A stretch of DNA of 64,000 bases from Paenibacillaceae bacterium ZCTH02-B3 (GCA_002159065.1 LZRV01000052.1:1-64000), one strand, 5' to 3'; positions 36,367-45,942 are shown, counted from the stretch's first letter. Numbers and translations are program-made. Notes: a model not told the origin generated them from the letters alone.

Positions 36367-37425
36367 ATGAATCGGTGGCACGCCGGAAAAAAACTCGCAT
36401 TGGCGCTCATGTTCGGGTTGTTTCCGCTGCTTGCCGCCTGCGGCCGCGCGGACCTGTCGGTGCTCAATCCCCAGGGACCGGTGGCCCAGCGGCAATTCGA
36501 CGTGCTCATGGTGTCCGTCGGCATCATGACCCTTGTCGTTGTCGTCGTATTTGCTTTGCTCATTTACGTGCTGGTGCGTTTCCGGCGCCGCAGGGGCGAC
36601 AACTCCATTCCGGAACAGGTGGAGGGCAACCACAAGCTGGAAATCATCTGGACGGTCATTCCGATCATCCTGCTCATCATCCTCGCCGTGCCGACCGTCG
36701 GCGCGATCGGCAAGTTTGCCGAAGACTACTGGGACGACCCGAATGCCGTCCAGGTCAAGGTAACCGCCTATCAATACTGGTGGGAATTCGAATATCCGCA
36801 GTACGGCATCACCACGGCGCAGGAACTCGTGGTTCCCATCGGCAAGAAAATCGCCTTCGAGCTCGTGGCCGGCGACGTGAAACACTCGTTCTGGATTCCG
36901 GCCATCGGCGGCAAAATGGACAACAACCCCGGTCTCACCAACCGGTTTTACCTGGAATTCCCGACGCCCGGCGTATACCGCGGCAGATGCGCCGAGCTTT
37001 GCGGTCCGTCGCACGCGTACATGGACTTCAAGGCCAAGGCGGTGGACCAGGCGTCCTTTGACCGCTGGGTGGCGGCGATGCAAGGCCCGGCGGTGCTGCC
37101 GGAGGATGACAACATCCGGGAAGCGTTCGTCTCCAAATGCCTGACCTGCCACGCGGTGGGCGACCAGGGCGCGCCGATCGGGCCCAACCTGACGGGCCTC
37201 GGCAGCCGCGTCACCGTCGCGGGCATCCTGTTCAACGATACGCCCGAACAGGAATACGTCATCGATCCGGCGAAGACCGAGGAAAACATCAAGGTCTGGC
37301 TCGAAGACACGCAAAAAATCAAACCCGGCAACATGATGCCGTCCGCCGTCGATCTGCAGCTGACGCAGGAGCAGATCGACGGCATCGCGAAGTACCTGGC
37401 GAATTACCGGCTTGATTACGAATAA
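36367..37425 (+). CDS. ctaC: Cytochrome c oxidase subunit II with cytochrome c domain (caa3 type)
   Basis: The product is 352 aa. A lipoprotein signal (LLAACG, Cys25) and two membrane helices precede the CuA domain. CuA ligands are visible in YRGRCAELCGPSHAYM (two Cys, His, Met). The C-terminal cytochrome c domain has the heme motif CLTCH (about residues 258-262) and a methionine ligand in GNMMPSAV. This fused layout defines the caa3 subclass, which accepts electrons directly from cytochrome c. ctaD follows at 46 bp. The start was moved to the ATG at 36367, since the upstream in-frame ATG adds a non-homologous stretch. Confidence 0.97.
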   Translation: MNRWHAGKKLALALMFGLFPLLAACGRADLSVLNPQGPVAQRQFDVLMVSVGIMTLVVVVVFALLIYVLVRFRRRRGDNSIPEQVEGNHKLEIIWTVIPIILLIILAVPTVGAIGKFAEDYWDDPNAVQVKVTAYQYWWEFEYPQYGITTAQELVVPIGKKIAFELVAGDVKHSFWIPAIGGKMDNNPGLTNRFYLEFPTPGVYRGRCAELCGPSHAYMDFKAKAVDQASFDRWVAAMQGPAVLPEDDNIREAFVSKCLTCHAVGDQGAPIGPNLTGLGSRVTVAGILFNDTPEQEYVIDPAKTEENIKVWLEDTQKIKPGNMMPSAVDLQLTQEQIDGIAKYLANYRLDYE

Positions 37426-37471
37426 TCCAGCAACGTTTGTCAACTAAAGTCAACGGAAAGGGGTACCAGCC

Positions 37472-39331
37472 GTGGCGGCACACGCGCATGCGGTCAAACG
37501 CTATCCCGGCTTTTGGGGCTGGCTGTGGGACTGGCTGACGACCGTCGACCACAAGAAAATCGGCATCCTGTACCTGGTTGCCGGCGGCCTCTTCTTCGTG
37601 TTCGGCGGCATCGAGGCCCTGCTCATCCGGCTCCAGCTGATGTTTCCCATGAACGATCTGATCAGCGAGGATTTCTATAACGAACTCATCACGATGCACG
37701 GCACCACGATGATCTTCCTGGCGGCGATGCCGGTCATCTTCGCGCTGATGAACGCGGTGGTGCCGCTGCAGATCGGGGCGCGGGATGTCGCGTTTCCGTT
37801 CGTGAACGCCCTCGGGTTCTGGACATTCTTCTTCGGCGGTTTGTTGCTGAATCTCGCCTGGCTGATGGGCGAAGTGCCGGACGCCGGCTGGACCGCGTAT
37901 CCGCCGCTGGCCACAACGGCTTACAGCTCGCACCACGGCATGGATTACTACGTGCTCGGGCTGCAGATTGCCGGGATCGGGACGCTGCTTGGCGGCATCA
38001 ACTTCATGGCCACGATCATCAACCTGCGGGCTCCCGGCATGACCTTCATGCGCATGCCGATGTTCACGTGGGCGTCCTTCATTACATCCGCGCTCATCGT
38101 GTTCGCCTTCCCGGCGCTGACGGTCGGCCTGGTGGCGATGATGTTCGACCGGATCTTCGGCGCCAACTTCTTCAACGTGGACGCCGGCGGCAACATCGTC
38201 CTGTGGGAGCACATCTTCTGGCTGTTCGGCCACCCCGAAGTGTACATCCTGATTCTGCCGGCTTTCGGCGTCATTTCCGAAGTAATCAGCACGTTTTCGC
38301 GCAAGCGGCTGTTCGGTTACAGCACGATGGTGTTCGCCACCATCCTGATCGCCTTCCTCGGCTTCATGGTGTGGGCGCACCACATGTTCACCACCGGCCT
38401 CGGCCCGGTGGCGAACGCCCTGTTCTCCATTGCCACCATGGCCATCGCGGTGCCGACGGGCATCAAGGTGTTCAACTGGCTGTTCACCATGTGGGGCGGC
38501 TCCATCCGCTTCACCGCGGCCAACCTGTATGCCATCGGGTTCATCCCGACGTTTGTCATGGGCGGCGTGACGGGGGTCATGCTGGCATCCGCGCCGGCCG
38601 ACTTCCAGTATCACGATTCGTATTTCGTCGTCGGCCACTTCCACTACACCATCGTCGGCGGCCTGGTGACGGGCCTGCTGGCCGGCATCCACTACTGGTG
38701 GCCGAAGATGTTCGGGCGCATGCTTCATGAAGGACTGGGGAAACTGAGCTTCTGGTTCTACATCATCGGGTTCCATCTGACGTTCTTCGTGCAGCACTTC
38801 CTCGGCCTGCTCGGCATGCCGCGCCGCGTGGCCACCTATCTGCCCAACCAGGGCTTTGACACGATGAACCTGGTCAGCACCATCGGGGCCATCCTGATGA
38901 CGGTCGGCATCGCCGTCTTCTTCGTCAACGTCGTGATCACGTCGCTCAAGCCGCGCCACGCCGCGAATGACCCGTGGGAAGACGGCCGCACGCTGGAATG
39001 GGCGATCCCGTCCCCGGCGCCGGAATACAACTTCAAGCAGATTCCGCTCGTGCGCGGCCTGGACGCCTGGTGGAAGGAGAAGATGGAGGGCAACAAGGAG
39101 CTGCCCCCGGCCGAGCCGCTCGGCCCGATCCATATGCCGTCGCCTTCCATCCTGCCGTTCATCATGGGCGTAGGTTTCTTCATCTCCGGCTTCGGCTTCA
39201 TGTACAACCTGGTGTTCGCGGTCATCGGGCTCGTGATTGTGCTGGTCTGCATGGCCTTGCGGTCCATCTTTGACGACCACGGCTACCATATCGAACCGGA
39301 GGAGCCGAAGAAAGGGGAGGTGGCGGCATGA
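37472..39331 (+). CDS. ctaD: Cytochrome c oxidase subunit I
   Basis: The product is 619 aa, starting at a GTG after GGGG. There are about fourteen membrane helices, including the extra C-terminal ones of the Bacillus caa3 type. Ligands for heme and CuB appear in the canonical places: HGTTMIFLAAMP (low-spin heme His), WLFGHPEVYILILPAFG (CuB His and cross-linked Tyr), HHMFTTGL (CuB His pair) and VGHFHYTIVGG (heme a/a3 His). It catalyses oxygen reduction coupled to proton pumping. The next gene overlaps its stop by 4 bp. Confidence 0.98.
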   Translation: MAAHAHAVKRYPGFWGWLWDWLTTVDHKKIGILYLVAGGLFFVFGGIEALLIRLQLMFPMNDLISEDFYNELITMHGTTMIFLAAMPVIFALMNAVVPLQIGARDVAFPFVNALGFWTFFFGGLLLNLAWLMGEVPDAGWTAYPPLATTAYSSHHGMDYYVLGLQIAGIGTLLGGINFMATIINLRAPGMTFMRMPMFTWASFITSALIVFAFPALTVGLVAMMFDRIFGANFFNVDAGGNIVLWEHIFWLFGHPEVYILILPAFGVISEVISTFSRKRLFGYSTMVFATILIAFLGFMVWAHHMFTTGLGPVANALFSIATMAIAVPTGIKVFNWLFTMWGGSIRFTAANLYAIGFIPTFVMGGVTGVMLASAPADFQYHDSYFVVGHFHYTIVGGLVTGLLAGIHYWWPKMFGRMLHEGLGKLSFWFYIIGFHLTFFVQHFLGLLGMPRRVATYLPNQGFDTMNLVSTIGAILMTVGIAVFFVNVVITSLKPRHAANDPWEDGRTLEWAIPSPAPEYNFKQIPLVRGLDAWWKEKMEGNKELPPAEPLGPIHMPSPSILPFIMGVGFFISGFGFMYNLVFAVIGLVIVLVCMALRSIFDDHGYHIEPEEPKKGEVAA

Positions 39332-39942
39332 GCGCGCACGAACATCATGCCGGAGCGTTGCCTCCCGAACCGGAGAAAGCGACGCTCGAAGGACGCAACA
39401 AGATTCTGGGATTCTGGCTGTTCCTCGGCGCCGAGACGGTGCTGTTCGGCACGCTGTTTTCCGCCTACCTGGCGTTCCGGAACAGCGTTCTCGACGGTCC
39501 CAAGCCGGAAGAGCTGTTCCAGCTGCCGATGACCTTCATCATGACCGTGGTGCTGCTGGTGTCCAGCCTGACCAGCGTGTTTGCCGTGCAGGCGATGCAC
39601 CGCCACAAGACGGGGCAGATGCTCGGCTGGATGGCCGTCACCATCGCCCTCGGCGCGGTGTTCCTGGGGCTGGAAATCTACGAGTTCAACGAATACGCCC
39701 ATGAGGGCCATCGCTTCACCACCAGCGCATTCAGTTCCGCCTTCTATACGCTGGTGGGGTTCCACGGCGGACACGTGGCGTTCGGGATTCTCTGGATCGG
39801 CCTTGTGATCCTGCAAATCCTGAAAAAAGGGTTGACGGTGGTCACCGCTCCGAAAGTGTACGTGTCGGCGATCTACTGGCACTTCATCGACGTGGTCTGG
39901 GTGTTCATCTTCACGGTCGTGTACTTGATGGGGAAGGTGTGA
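39328..39942 (+). CDS. ctaE: Cytochrome c oxidase subunit III
   Basis: The product is 204 aa with five membrane helices, as in Bacillus CtaE. It shows GFWLFLGAETVLFGTLFSAY and FHGGHVAFGILWIGLVIL. The ATG overlaps the ctaD stop (ATGA), and ctaF follows 7 bp after its own stop, so the genes are translated as one operon. Confidence 0.96.
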   Translation: MSAHEHHAGALPPEPEKATLEGRNKILGFWLFLGAETVLFGTLFSAYLAFRNSVLDGPKPEELFQLPMTFIMTVVLLVSSLTSVFAVQAMHRHKTGQMLGWMAVTIALGAVFLGLEIYEFNEYAHEGHRFTTSAFSSAFYTLVGFHGGHVAFGILWIGLVILQILKKGLTVVTAPKVYVSAIYWHFIDVVWVFIFTVVYLMGKV

Positions 39943-39949
39943 TCCTGTC

Positions 39950-40267
39950 ATGACGGAAAACCATTCCGCTTCCCAGCCGCAAACGCAGCGCCACCGGGTG
40001 GAAGGACCGCAGAAGCACATCGTCGTCTTCGTGCTGTCCATGGTACTGACGATCATCGCCTTTGCCGCGGTAGCCGCGGGCAAGGTGAACAAGCTGTTCG
40101 TCATCTTCCTGCTGCTGGGCATGGCCATTGTGCAGGCGTTCGCGCAGATGGCGTTCTGGATGCACATGAAGGACCGGGGGCATTTCTTCCCGATCATCGG
40201 CATCGTGGGCGGCGTTTTTGTCGTGATCATGCTTGTGGCGCTGGCCCTGCTGTGGACCTGGTGGTAA
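39950..40267 (+). CDS. ctaF: Cytochrome c oxidase subunit IV
   Basis: The product is 105 aa with three membrane helices (about residues 23-45, 50-70 and 80-105). QAFAQMAFWMHMKDRGHFFP matches the prokaryotic subunit IV (COX4_pro). Supports assembly or stability of the oxidase. It is the fourth gene of the cta operon. Confidence 0.93.
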   Translation: MTENHSASQPQTQRHRVEGPQKHIVVFVLSMVLTIIAFAAVAAGKVNKLFVIFLLLGMAIVQAFAQMAFWMHMKDRGHFFPIIGIVGGVFVVIMLVALALLWTWW

Positions 40268-40343
40268 TCGCCGAAGCCGGAAGGGGCGTGAACGGTCGCC
40301 GCCCCTTTTGTTTTTTCGAGCCGTAACGAAAGGAGGAATCGCC

Positions 40344-41294
40344 GTGCCCATCTTCGAATATTTCTCGTTCGCCGACCTGTGGAGCCCGGTGTTCCTCGTG
40401 GCCGTCTTGGCGGTCATTTTGGTGTATGCCTTGGCGGTCGGTCCCTGGCGGCACCGGTTTCCGGGATCGGAGCCCGTTCCGGCGAAGCGCCAGACCGCCT
40501 TCGTTATCGGCATGCTGCTGCTTTACCTGGCCCAGGGCGGCCCGCTCAGCCTGCTCGCCCACATCATGTTCACCTTCCACATGACGAGCATGGCGGTGTC
40601 GTACATGTTCGCCCCGCCGCTCATCATCTACGGCATTCCGGCGTGGATGTGGCGCTGGGCGTTCGACCGGCCGTTCTGGCGGCCTTTCCGGTTTCTGATG
40701 AATCCGTTCATCTGCCTCGTGCTGTTCCTGCTGCTTTTTTCGCTGTACCATGTGCCGGAAGTGCACGACGGCATCATGGTCCGTTACGCATTGCACGCGG
40801 CGTTTTACGCCGTTCTGTTCGTCGCCGCCGTCATGTTCTGGTGGCACGTGGCAAGCCCGGTGCCCGAATGGAACCGGCTGACGCCCCTGCGGAAGCTCGG
40901 CTACGTGTTCATGAGCGGCGTGCTGCTGACGCCGGCCTGCGCGCTGATCATTTTCGCCGGCGAACCCATGTATGCGGTGTACAGCGATCCGCTGGTCTGG
41001 GTGCGCGCCATCGGGTATTGCGTGGCCGGCGACACGACGGTTCTGCTCCGGGAAACCGGGGGACCGGCGTTCTTCAGCCTGCTGGACCCCCTGGAGGACC
41101 AGCAGCTGGGCGGCATCGTGATGAAGCTGCTGCAGGAAGGGGTCAACGTCATCGCCCTGTACATGATTTTCACGGCCTGGTACCGCAGCGAACGGGACAA
41201 GGACGGAGAGGAAACGGACGGGCGTTTCCCCGGCGGGGTGCCGGGCGGTCTCGGAAGACTGGCTGGAGGGGAACCGCAAGATGGAATGGCATGA
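40344..41294 (+). CDS. ctaG: Cytochrome c oxidase assembly factor CtaG
   Basis: The product is 316 aa with about seven membrane helices. The caa3_CtaG family pattern is seen in LAQGGPLSLLAHIMFTFHMT and MWRWAFDRPFWRPF, along with conserved histidines (HIMFTFH, YHVPEVHD). In Bacillus, CtaG is needed for active caa3 oxidase, probably in CuB delivery. The GTG start has AAAGGAGG upstream. The final 30 residues are Gly-rich and overlap the next gene's start by 14 bp. Confidence 0.95.
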   Translation: MPIFEYFSFADLWSPVFLVAVLAVILVYALAVGPWRHRFPGSEPVPAKRQTAFVIGMLLLYLAQGGPLSLLAHIMFTFHMTSMAVSYMFAPPLIIYGIPAWMWRWAFDRPFWRPFRFLMNPFICLVLFLLLFSLYHVPEVHDGIMVRYALHAAFYAVLFVAAVMFWWHVASPVPEWNRLTPLRKLGYVFMSGVLLTPACALIIFAGEPMYAVYSDPLVWVRAIGYCVAGDTTVLLRETGGPAFFSLLDPLEDQQLGGIVMKLLQEGVNVIALYMIFTAWYRSERDKDGEETDGRFPGGVPGGLGRLAGGEPQDGMA

Positions 41295-41742
41295 AGTTCT
41301 GCCGGCGGTGTGCACCGCGCTCATCGTGATCAGCGCGGTGCTGGTGGCGATCGGCTGGCGGCTGATCCGCCTCGGGAAGCGGGACGCCCACCAGAAGGTC
41401 ATGATCACCGCCGCCGCATTTGCCCTGCTCTTTTTTGTGCTGTATCTGGCCCGGACGCTTTTTGTCGGCAATACCGCATGGGGCGGGCCGGAGTCGCTGC
41501 GGACGGTGTACCTCGCGTTTCTGCTGTTCCACATCGTGCTGGCCGCGGCCGCCGCGGTGTTCGGCATCACGACCCTCGCGCTGGCCTGGCGGAAACGGTT
41601 CGCCCGCCATCGCAAGTGGGGGCGCACCACTTCGGTGACCTGGTTCATCACCGCGTTGACCGGCGTGATGGTATACCTGTTGCTGTACGTGATGTATCCG
41701 GGCGGGCATACCAAGCCGGTGCTGGAAGCGATATTCGGCTGA
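41281..41742 (+). CDS. DUF420 family membrane protein (YozB/CtaM-like)
   Basis: The product is 153 aa with four membrane helices. The conserved histidines are visible in HQKVMITA, FHIVLAAAA and RKRFARHRKWGR. DUF420 includes CtaM of Staphylococcus, which is required for aa3-type oxidase activity, and its place directly after ctaG supports a role in oxidase assembly. It overlaps ctaG by 14 bp and ends at a strong terminator. Confidence 0.88.
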   Translation: MEWHEVLPAVCTALIVISAVLVAIGWRLIRLGKRDAHQKVMITAAAFALLFFVLYLARTLFVGNTAWGGPESLRTVYLAFLLFHIVLAAAAAVFGITTLALAWRKRFARHRKWGRTTSVTWFITALTGVMVYLLLYVMYPGGHTKPVLEAIFG

Positions 41743-41754
41743 GTCCGGTTTGGG

Positions 41755-41786
41755 ACCGCCGGTCTTTCAAGGACCGGCGGTTTTTT
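41755..41786 (+). terminator. Terminator of the cta operon
   Basis: ACCGCCGGTC / GACCGGCGGT stem with a short TTTCAAG loop, followed by TTTTT. Clear rho-independent terminator. Confidence 0.95.
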
Positions 41787-41944
41787 GATGCATTCGTCCG
41801 CGCGAACCTCCCGCACCAGTACTGAAACGCCATGGACTGCTTTCCTCCCCCTGGAGAAACTTACTCCTTTGTCTTGTATCTGCATGGCATTCAGGTCTAT
41901 ACCGAAACAGGACAGAATCCCCGAATTTTTCCTTCTGATCGATA

Positions 41945-42005
41945 AAATATTACTCATATTTCACATTAAAAATTTTAATATTGTCAGATATATGAGTCAT
42001 ATTTA
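41945..42005 (+). promoter_or_regulatory. Two AT-rich palindromic sites before the gapB operon (CcpN candidates)
   Basis: Two related sites lie in an AT-rich block: AAATATTACTCATATTTC (41945-41962) and, inverted, GATATATGAGTCATATTT (41988-42005). The core ATATGA-C/G-TCATAT is palindromic. Part of the second (TGAGTCATATT) matches the CcpN consensus TRTGHYATAYW with one mismatch. Since ccpN lies at the end of this locus and CcpN represses gapB in Bacillus, they are likely CcpN operators (inference). The rest of the gap 41787-42047 holds no gene. Confidence 0.65.
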
Positions 42006-42047
42006 TAATTAAGACGTAATATAAAACGCACAAAAGGGAGATCATCG

Positions 42048-43097
42048 ATGCGCATTGCCCTCAGCGGAACGGGAAGAATCGGAAGACTCATCATCCGCCG
42101 GGCATTCCGGGACGGTCCGATCCCGGGGGTCGAATGGGCGGCCGTCAATTCCACCTGCCCGATTCCGGTGCTGGCGCACCTGCTCCGGTATGATTCCGTG
42201 CACGGCCAATGGGAAGCGGACATTCAGGCGGAGGAAAGCCATCTCGTCATCAACGGCTGCCGCATCCCGGTCGTCTCCGAGCGGGATCCGGGGCTCTTGC
42301 CATGGAAGCGCCTCGGCGTCGATCTGGTCATCGACGCGACGGGGAAATTCGCGGACCGGCCGTCGATGTCGAAACACCTGTCTTCCGGCGCCCGTTACGT
42401 GGTCCTGACGTATCCGTCGAAGGAAGCCGACCTGACGGTGGTCATGGGCGTCAACCAGAACAGGTTCGATCCCGAATTGCACCGGCTAGTGTCCGCTGCC
42501 TCCTGCACGACGAACTGCCTGGCGCCGGTCCTGTACATTCTGGACCGGGAATTCGGCGTGAAAAGCGGCTGGATGACGACGATCCACGCGTACACGAGCG
42601 ACCAGCGGCTGCTGGACAATCCGCACCGGGACCTGCGCCGGGCGCGGGCGGCCGCCAGTTCCATCGTGCCGACCACCACCGGGGTATCGCGGGCGCTTGC
42701 CGACGTGCTGCCGGGACTTGCGCCGCATATCGCGGGCATCTCAGTGCGCGTGCCGACGCAGGACGTTTCGCTGGTGGATTTGCAGGCCGCGCTGAACCGG
42801 TCCGTGGAACCGGAAGACGTGGAAGAGGCGTTTCGCAAGGTGATCGCCGAAGACATGGGACCTTATGTCGAATACACGAAGCTTCCGCTGGTGTCGGCCG
42901 ACTTCATCGGCAACGAGAAATCCGCCGTCGTCGACGGGCTCAGCGTCATGACGCGGGGGAACGAAGTGAAGCTCCTCGCCTGGTACGACAACGAATGGGC
43001 GTATTCCTGCAGAGTGTTGGATCTGGTTCGTCATATCGCGAGCGCGGAAAGCAAGGTGGCGGAGGGGGGAGAAGCATGGCTCAGCCGGACAAGGTGA
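42048..43097 (+). CDS. gapB: Glyceraldehyde-3-phosphate dehydrogenase, gluconeogenic (GapB) type
   Basis: The product is 349 aa. The catalytic Cys153 (SAASCTTNC) and His180 (TTIHAYTSDQ) are present, with the N-terminal Rossmann loop GTGRIGR. The cofactor-selecting aspartate of the NAD-specific glycolytic enzyme (VND) is replaced by Ser (VNSTC), which points to NADP preference and to the gluconeogenic isozyme. Its position with PPDK and CcpN supports that. SD AAAGGGAG lies upstream. The last codons overlap the SR1P-like gene. Confidence 0.93.
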   Translation: MRIALSGTGRIGRLIIRRAFRDGPIPGVEWAAVNSTCPIPVLAHLLRYDSVHGQWEADIQAEESHLVINGCRIPVVSERDPGLLPWKRLGVDLVIDATGKFADRPSMSKHLSSGARYVVLTYPSKEADLTVVMGVNQNRFDPELHRLVSAASCTTNCLAPVLYILDREFGVKSGWMTTIHAYTSDQRLLDNPHRDLRRARAAASSIVPTTTGVSRALADVLPGLAPHIAGISVRVPTQDVSLVDLQAALNRSVEPEDVEEAFRKVIAEDMGPYVEYTKLPLVSADFIGNEKSAVVDGLSVMTRGNEVKLLAWYDNEWAYSCRVLDLVRHIASAESKVAEGGEAWLSRTR

Positions 43098-43255
43098 CAA
43101 CGGTGGCGGAAACCGGCGCCCATTTGGGCATCGTGGTCTGCAAATACTGCCACGAAGTCCTGTACACGCTGCCGTCCCGCAAGGTCAAGATCGTCTACGG
43201 CGTATGCGACCGCGGTTGCGCAAGCCCGAACAGAGTGGAGGATGAAACCGAATGA
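43076..43255 (+). CDS. SR1P-like small peptide (GAPDH-binding family), operonic
   Basis: The product is 59 aa. GAGGGGGGAG lies just upstream of the ATG. Residues 18-48 read GIVVCKYCHEVLYTL, then KVKIVYGVCDRGC, which match the pattern of the Bacillus GapA-binding peptide SR1P (G-x-IVC-x-x-C, then KV-x-x-x-YG-x-C). SR1P (about 39 aa, from a dual-function sRNA) binds GapA and helps RNase J1. This version is longer at both ends and is encoded between gapB and ppdK with overlaps on both sides (22 bp with gapB, ATGA with ppdK). Cysteine pairs suggest metal binding. Confidence 0.83.
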   Translation: MAQPDKVTTVAETGAHLGIVVCKYCHEVLYTLPSRKVKIVYGVCDRGCASPNRVEDETE

Positions 43256-45942
43256 CGCTCAAGATGGTGTACGCGTTCGCCGAAGGCAACGCGGAGATGA
43301 GGGAACTGCTCGGGGGCAAGGGCGCCAACCTGGCGGAAATGACCCGCGCCGGACTGCCCGTGCCGCCCGGTTTTACCGTGACGACGGAAGCCTGCCGCAT
43401 GTTTTTCCGTTCGGGCTACCGGCTGACGGACGATCTGTGGCGGCAAATCGAACAGGCGGTGGAGGACCTGGAACGCAAGACGGGGCAAACGTTCGGCGAC
43501 CCCGCGAATCCTTTGCTGGTGTCGGTCCGTTCCGGATCGGTCACGTCCATGCCGGGCATGATGGACACGATCCTCAATCTTGGACTGAACGATCGAACGG
43601 TGGAAGGCCTTGCCGCTCTCACCGGGGACGCGAGATTCGCGTACGACTGCTACCGCCGGCTGATCCAGATGTTCGGCGACGTGGTGCTGGGGGTCGAATC
43701 GTTCCATTTTGAGCGCCTTCTCAGCCGCCTGAAAAAAGACCTCGGCGTCGAACAGGACCAGGAAGTGACGGCGGAAGGCTGGAAGAAGCTGGCGGAAGAC
43801 TTCAAGGCGTGCGTGCGCACCCAGGCGGGAACGGAATTCCCGCAGGATGTCCGCGAGCAGCTGAGGCTGGCGACGGAAGCGGTGTTCAAGTCCTGGAACA
43901 ACCAGCGGGCCCAGGTGTACCGGAAGATTCACCGCATCCCCGACGATCAGGGCACCGCCGTCAACGTGCAGGCCATGGTGTTCGGCAACAAGGGCCAGGA
44001 CAGCGGCACGGGCGTGGTCTTCACCCGCGATCCTTCCACCGGGGAGAAGGCGCTGTTTGGGGAATTTCTGCAAAACGCCCAGGGCGAGGACGTGGTGGCC
44101 GGCGTGCGGACACCGCTGGCCATCCGCGCCCTGAAGGACGAGATGCCCGCCCTGTACGAGCAGCTGGAACGGATGTGCGCGCAGCTGGAGCGCCATTTCC
44201 GCGACATGCAGGATATCGAGTTTACCGTCGAGAACGGCAAGCTGTACGTCCTCCAGACGCGAAACGGCAAGCGCACCGCCCAGGCGGCCCTGAAAATCGC
44301 CGTGGACCTGGTGTCCGAAGGCGTCATCAGCCGGGAAGAAGCGGTGCAGCGCCTGGACGTGTCGCACCTTGACCAGTTGCTTCATCGCAGACTCGACGAA
44401 TCCGCGGTCACCGAAGTGCTCGCCGTCGGGCTGCCGGCGTCCCCGGGCGCGGCCGTCGGCATGGCGGTGTTCGACGCCGATACGGCGGAAAGCTGGCACA
44501 AGGAAGGCAAACGGGTCATTCTCGTTCGTCCCGAGACGACGCCGGAGGACATCCACGGGGTGGTGGCGGCGGAAGGCGTGCTGACCAGCCGGGGCGGCAT
44601 GACCAGCCACGCCGCCGTCGTCGCCCGCGGCATGGGCAAGCCGTGCGTCTGCGGATGCGAGTCGCTGGCCATCGACCTGGAAGGACGGGAAATGCGCGCG
44701 AACGGGCGGACGATCCGGGAAGGCGACTGGATCACCATCGACGGCGCCAGCGGCCGCGTGATCGCCGGCCGGGTGCCGATGAAGGAAGCCGAAGCCTCCG
44801 GGGAACTGCTCCAGGTCCTTCAGTGGGCCGACGAAATCCGGACCTTGCGGGTGTACGCCAACGCCGACACGCCGCAGGACGCGCAGGCGGCAAGAAACAA
44901 CGGCGCGGAAGGCATCGGCCTGTGCCGGACGGAGCACATGTTCTTCGCCCCGCACCGGCTCGTCGCCATGCAGCGGATGATCCTGGCCGAGACGGAGGAA
45001 GAGCGCCGGGCCGCCCTGGACGAGCTGCTGCCGATGCAGCAGTCCGACTTCGAGGAAATTTTCACCGTGATGGACGGACTGCCCGTCACCATCCGCCTGC
45101 TGGACCCGCCGCTGCATGAGTTTTTGCCCAAGGTGGACGAATTGAAGGAAAAAATCGAACAGGCGGAGACGGCGGAAGAGCGGGAAGAGCTCAGCCGGAT
45201 GCTGCGCAAGGCGAACGCGCTGCGGGAAGCCAATCCGATGCTCGGCCTCAGGGGCTGCCGTCTCGGCATCCTGTACCCGGAAGTCTATGAAATGCAGGCG
45301 GAAGCCATCTTCAAGGCCGCGTCCGTCTGCATCGACCGCGGGGTGACCGTGCGGCCGGAAATCATGATCCCGCTGGTCGGCGACGCGAACGAGCTCAGGA
45401 TCATGCGCGAGCTCATCGAACAGGTGGCGGAACAGGTCCTCGGCCCCGACAAGCGGCGGGATTGCCGCTACACCGTCGGCACGATGATCGAGGTGCCCCG
45501 CGCCGCCCTGACGGCCGACAAGATCGCCGCGCATGCCGATTTCTTCTCCTTCGGCACCAACGACCTGACGCAGATGACCTTCGCCTTCAGCCGGGACGAC
45601 GCGGAAGGCAAGTTCCTGTCGCAATATCTGGAGAAAAAAATTCTGGCCCAAAATCCCTTCCAGGTGCTGGACACGGAAGGGGTCGGACAGCTGGTGGAAC
45701 TGGCGGTGACGCGGGGAAGAAGCGCGAAGCCATCGCTGAAAACGGGCATCTGCGGCGAACACGGCGGGGATCGGGATTCCATCGTGTTTTGCCACAAGGC
45801 CGGCCTGAACTACGTCAGCTGCTCGCCGTTCCGCATTCCGATGGCCCGGATCGCCGCGGCCCAGGCCGCCATCGAGGATCGGAAGCGCGGGGAGGCGGAG
45901 AACAAACGGGAAAGCAGGCAGGAACAGGCGCAAACCGTGTGA
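43252..45942 (+). CDS. ppdK: Pyruvate, phosphate dikinase
   Basis: The product is 896 aa, full length. The N-terminal ATP-grasp domain starts MVYAFAEGNAEMRELLGGKG. The swivelling phosphohistidine lies near residue 452 in TSRGGMTSHAAVVARGMG. The PEP/pyruvate-binding barrel has the active-site cysteine near residue 834 in TGICGEHGGD. It interconverts pyruvate, ATP and phosphate with PEP, AMP and PPi. Here it probably serves gluconeogenesis. Its start overlaps the SR1P-like stop codon (ATGA), and ccpN follows 119 bp later. Confidence 0.97.
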   Translation: MTLKMVYAFAEGNAEMRELLGGKGANLAEMTRAGLPVPPGFTVTTEACRMFFRSGYRLTDDLWRQIEQAVEDLERKTGQTFGDPANPLLVSVRSGSVTSMPGMMDTILNLGLNDRTVEGLAALTGDARFAYDCYRRLIQMFGDVVLGVESFHFERLLSRLKKDLGVEQDQEVTAEGWKKLAEDFKACVRTQAGTEFPQDVREQLRLATEAVFKSWNNQRAQVYRKIHRIPDDQGTAVNVQAMVFGNKGQDSGTGVVFTRDPSTGEKALFGEFLQNAQGEDVVAGVRTPLAIRALKDEMPALYEQLERMCAQLERHFRDMQDIEFTVENGKLYVLQTRNGKRTAQAALKIAVDLVSEGVISREEAVQRLDVSHLDQLLHRRLDESAVTEVLAVGLPASPGAAVGMAVFDADTAESWHKEGKRVILVRPETTPEDIHGVVAAEGVLTSRGGMTSHAAVVARGMGKPCVCGCESLAIDLEGREMRANGRTIREGDWITIDGASGRVIAGRVPMKEAEASGELLQVLQWADEIRTLRVYANADTPQDAQAARNNGAEGIGLCRTEHMFFAPHRLVAMQRMILAETEEERRAALDELLPMQQSDFEEIFTVMDGLPVTIRLLDPPLHEFLPKVDELKEKIEQAETAEEREELSRMLRKANALREANPMLGLRGCRLGILYPEVYEMQAEAIFKAASVCIDRGVTVRPEIMIPLVGDANELRIMRELIEQVAEQVLGPDKRRDCRYTVGTMIEVPRAALTADKIAAHADFFSFGTNDLTQMTFAFSRDDAEGKFLSQYLEKKILAQNPFQVLDTEGVGQLVELAVTRGRSAKPSLKTGICGEHGGDRDSIVFCHKAGLNYVSCSPFRIPMARIAAAQAAIEDRKRGEAENKRESRQEQAQTV

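Noticed and set aside
37319-39289. Long minus-strand open frame opposite ctaC/ctaD
   Set aside because: Antisense shadow of the highly conserved oxidase subunit I gene.
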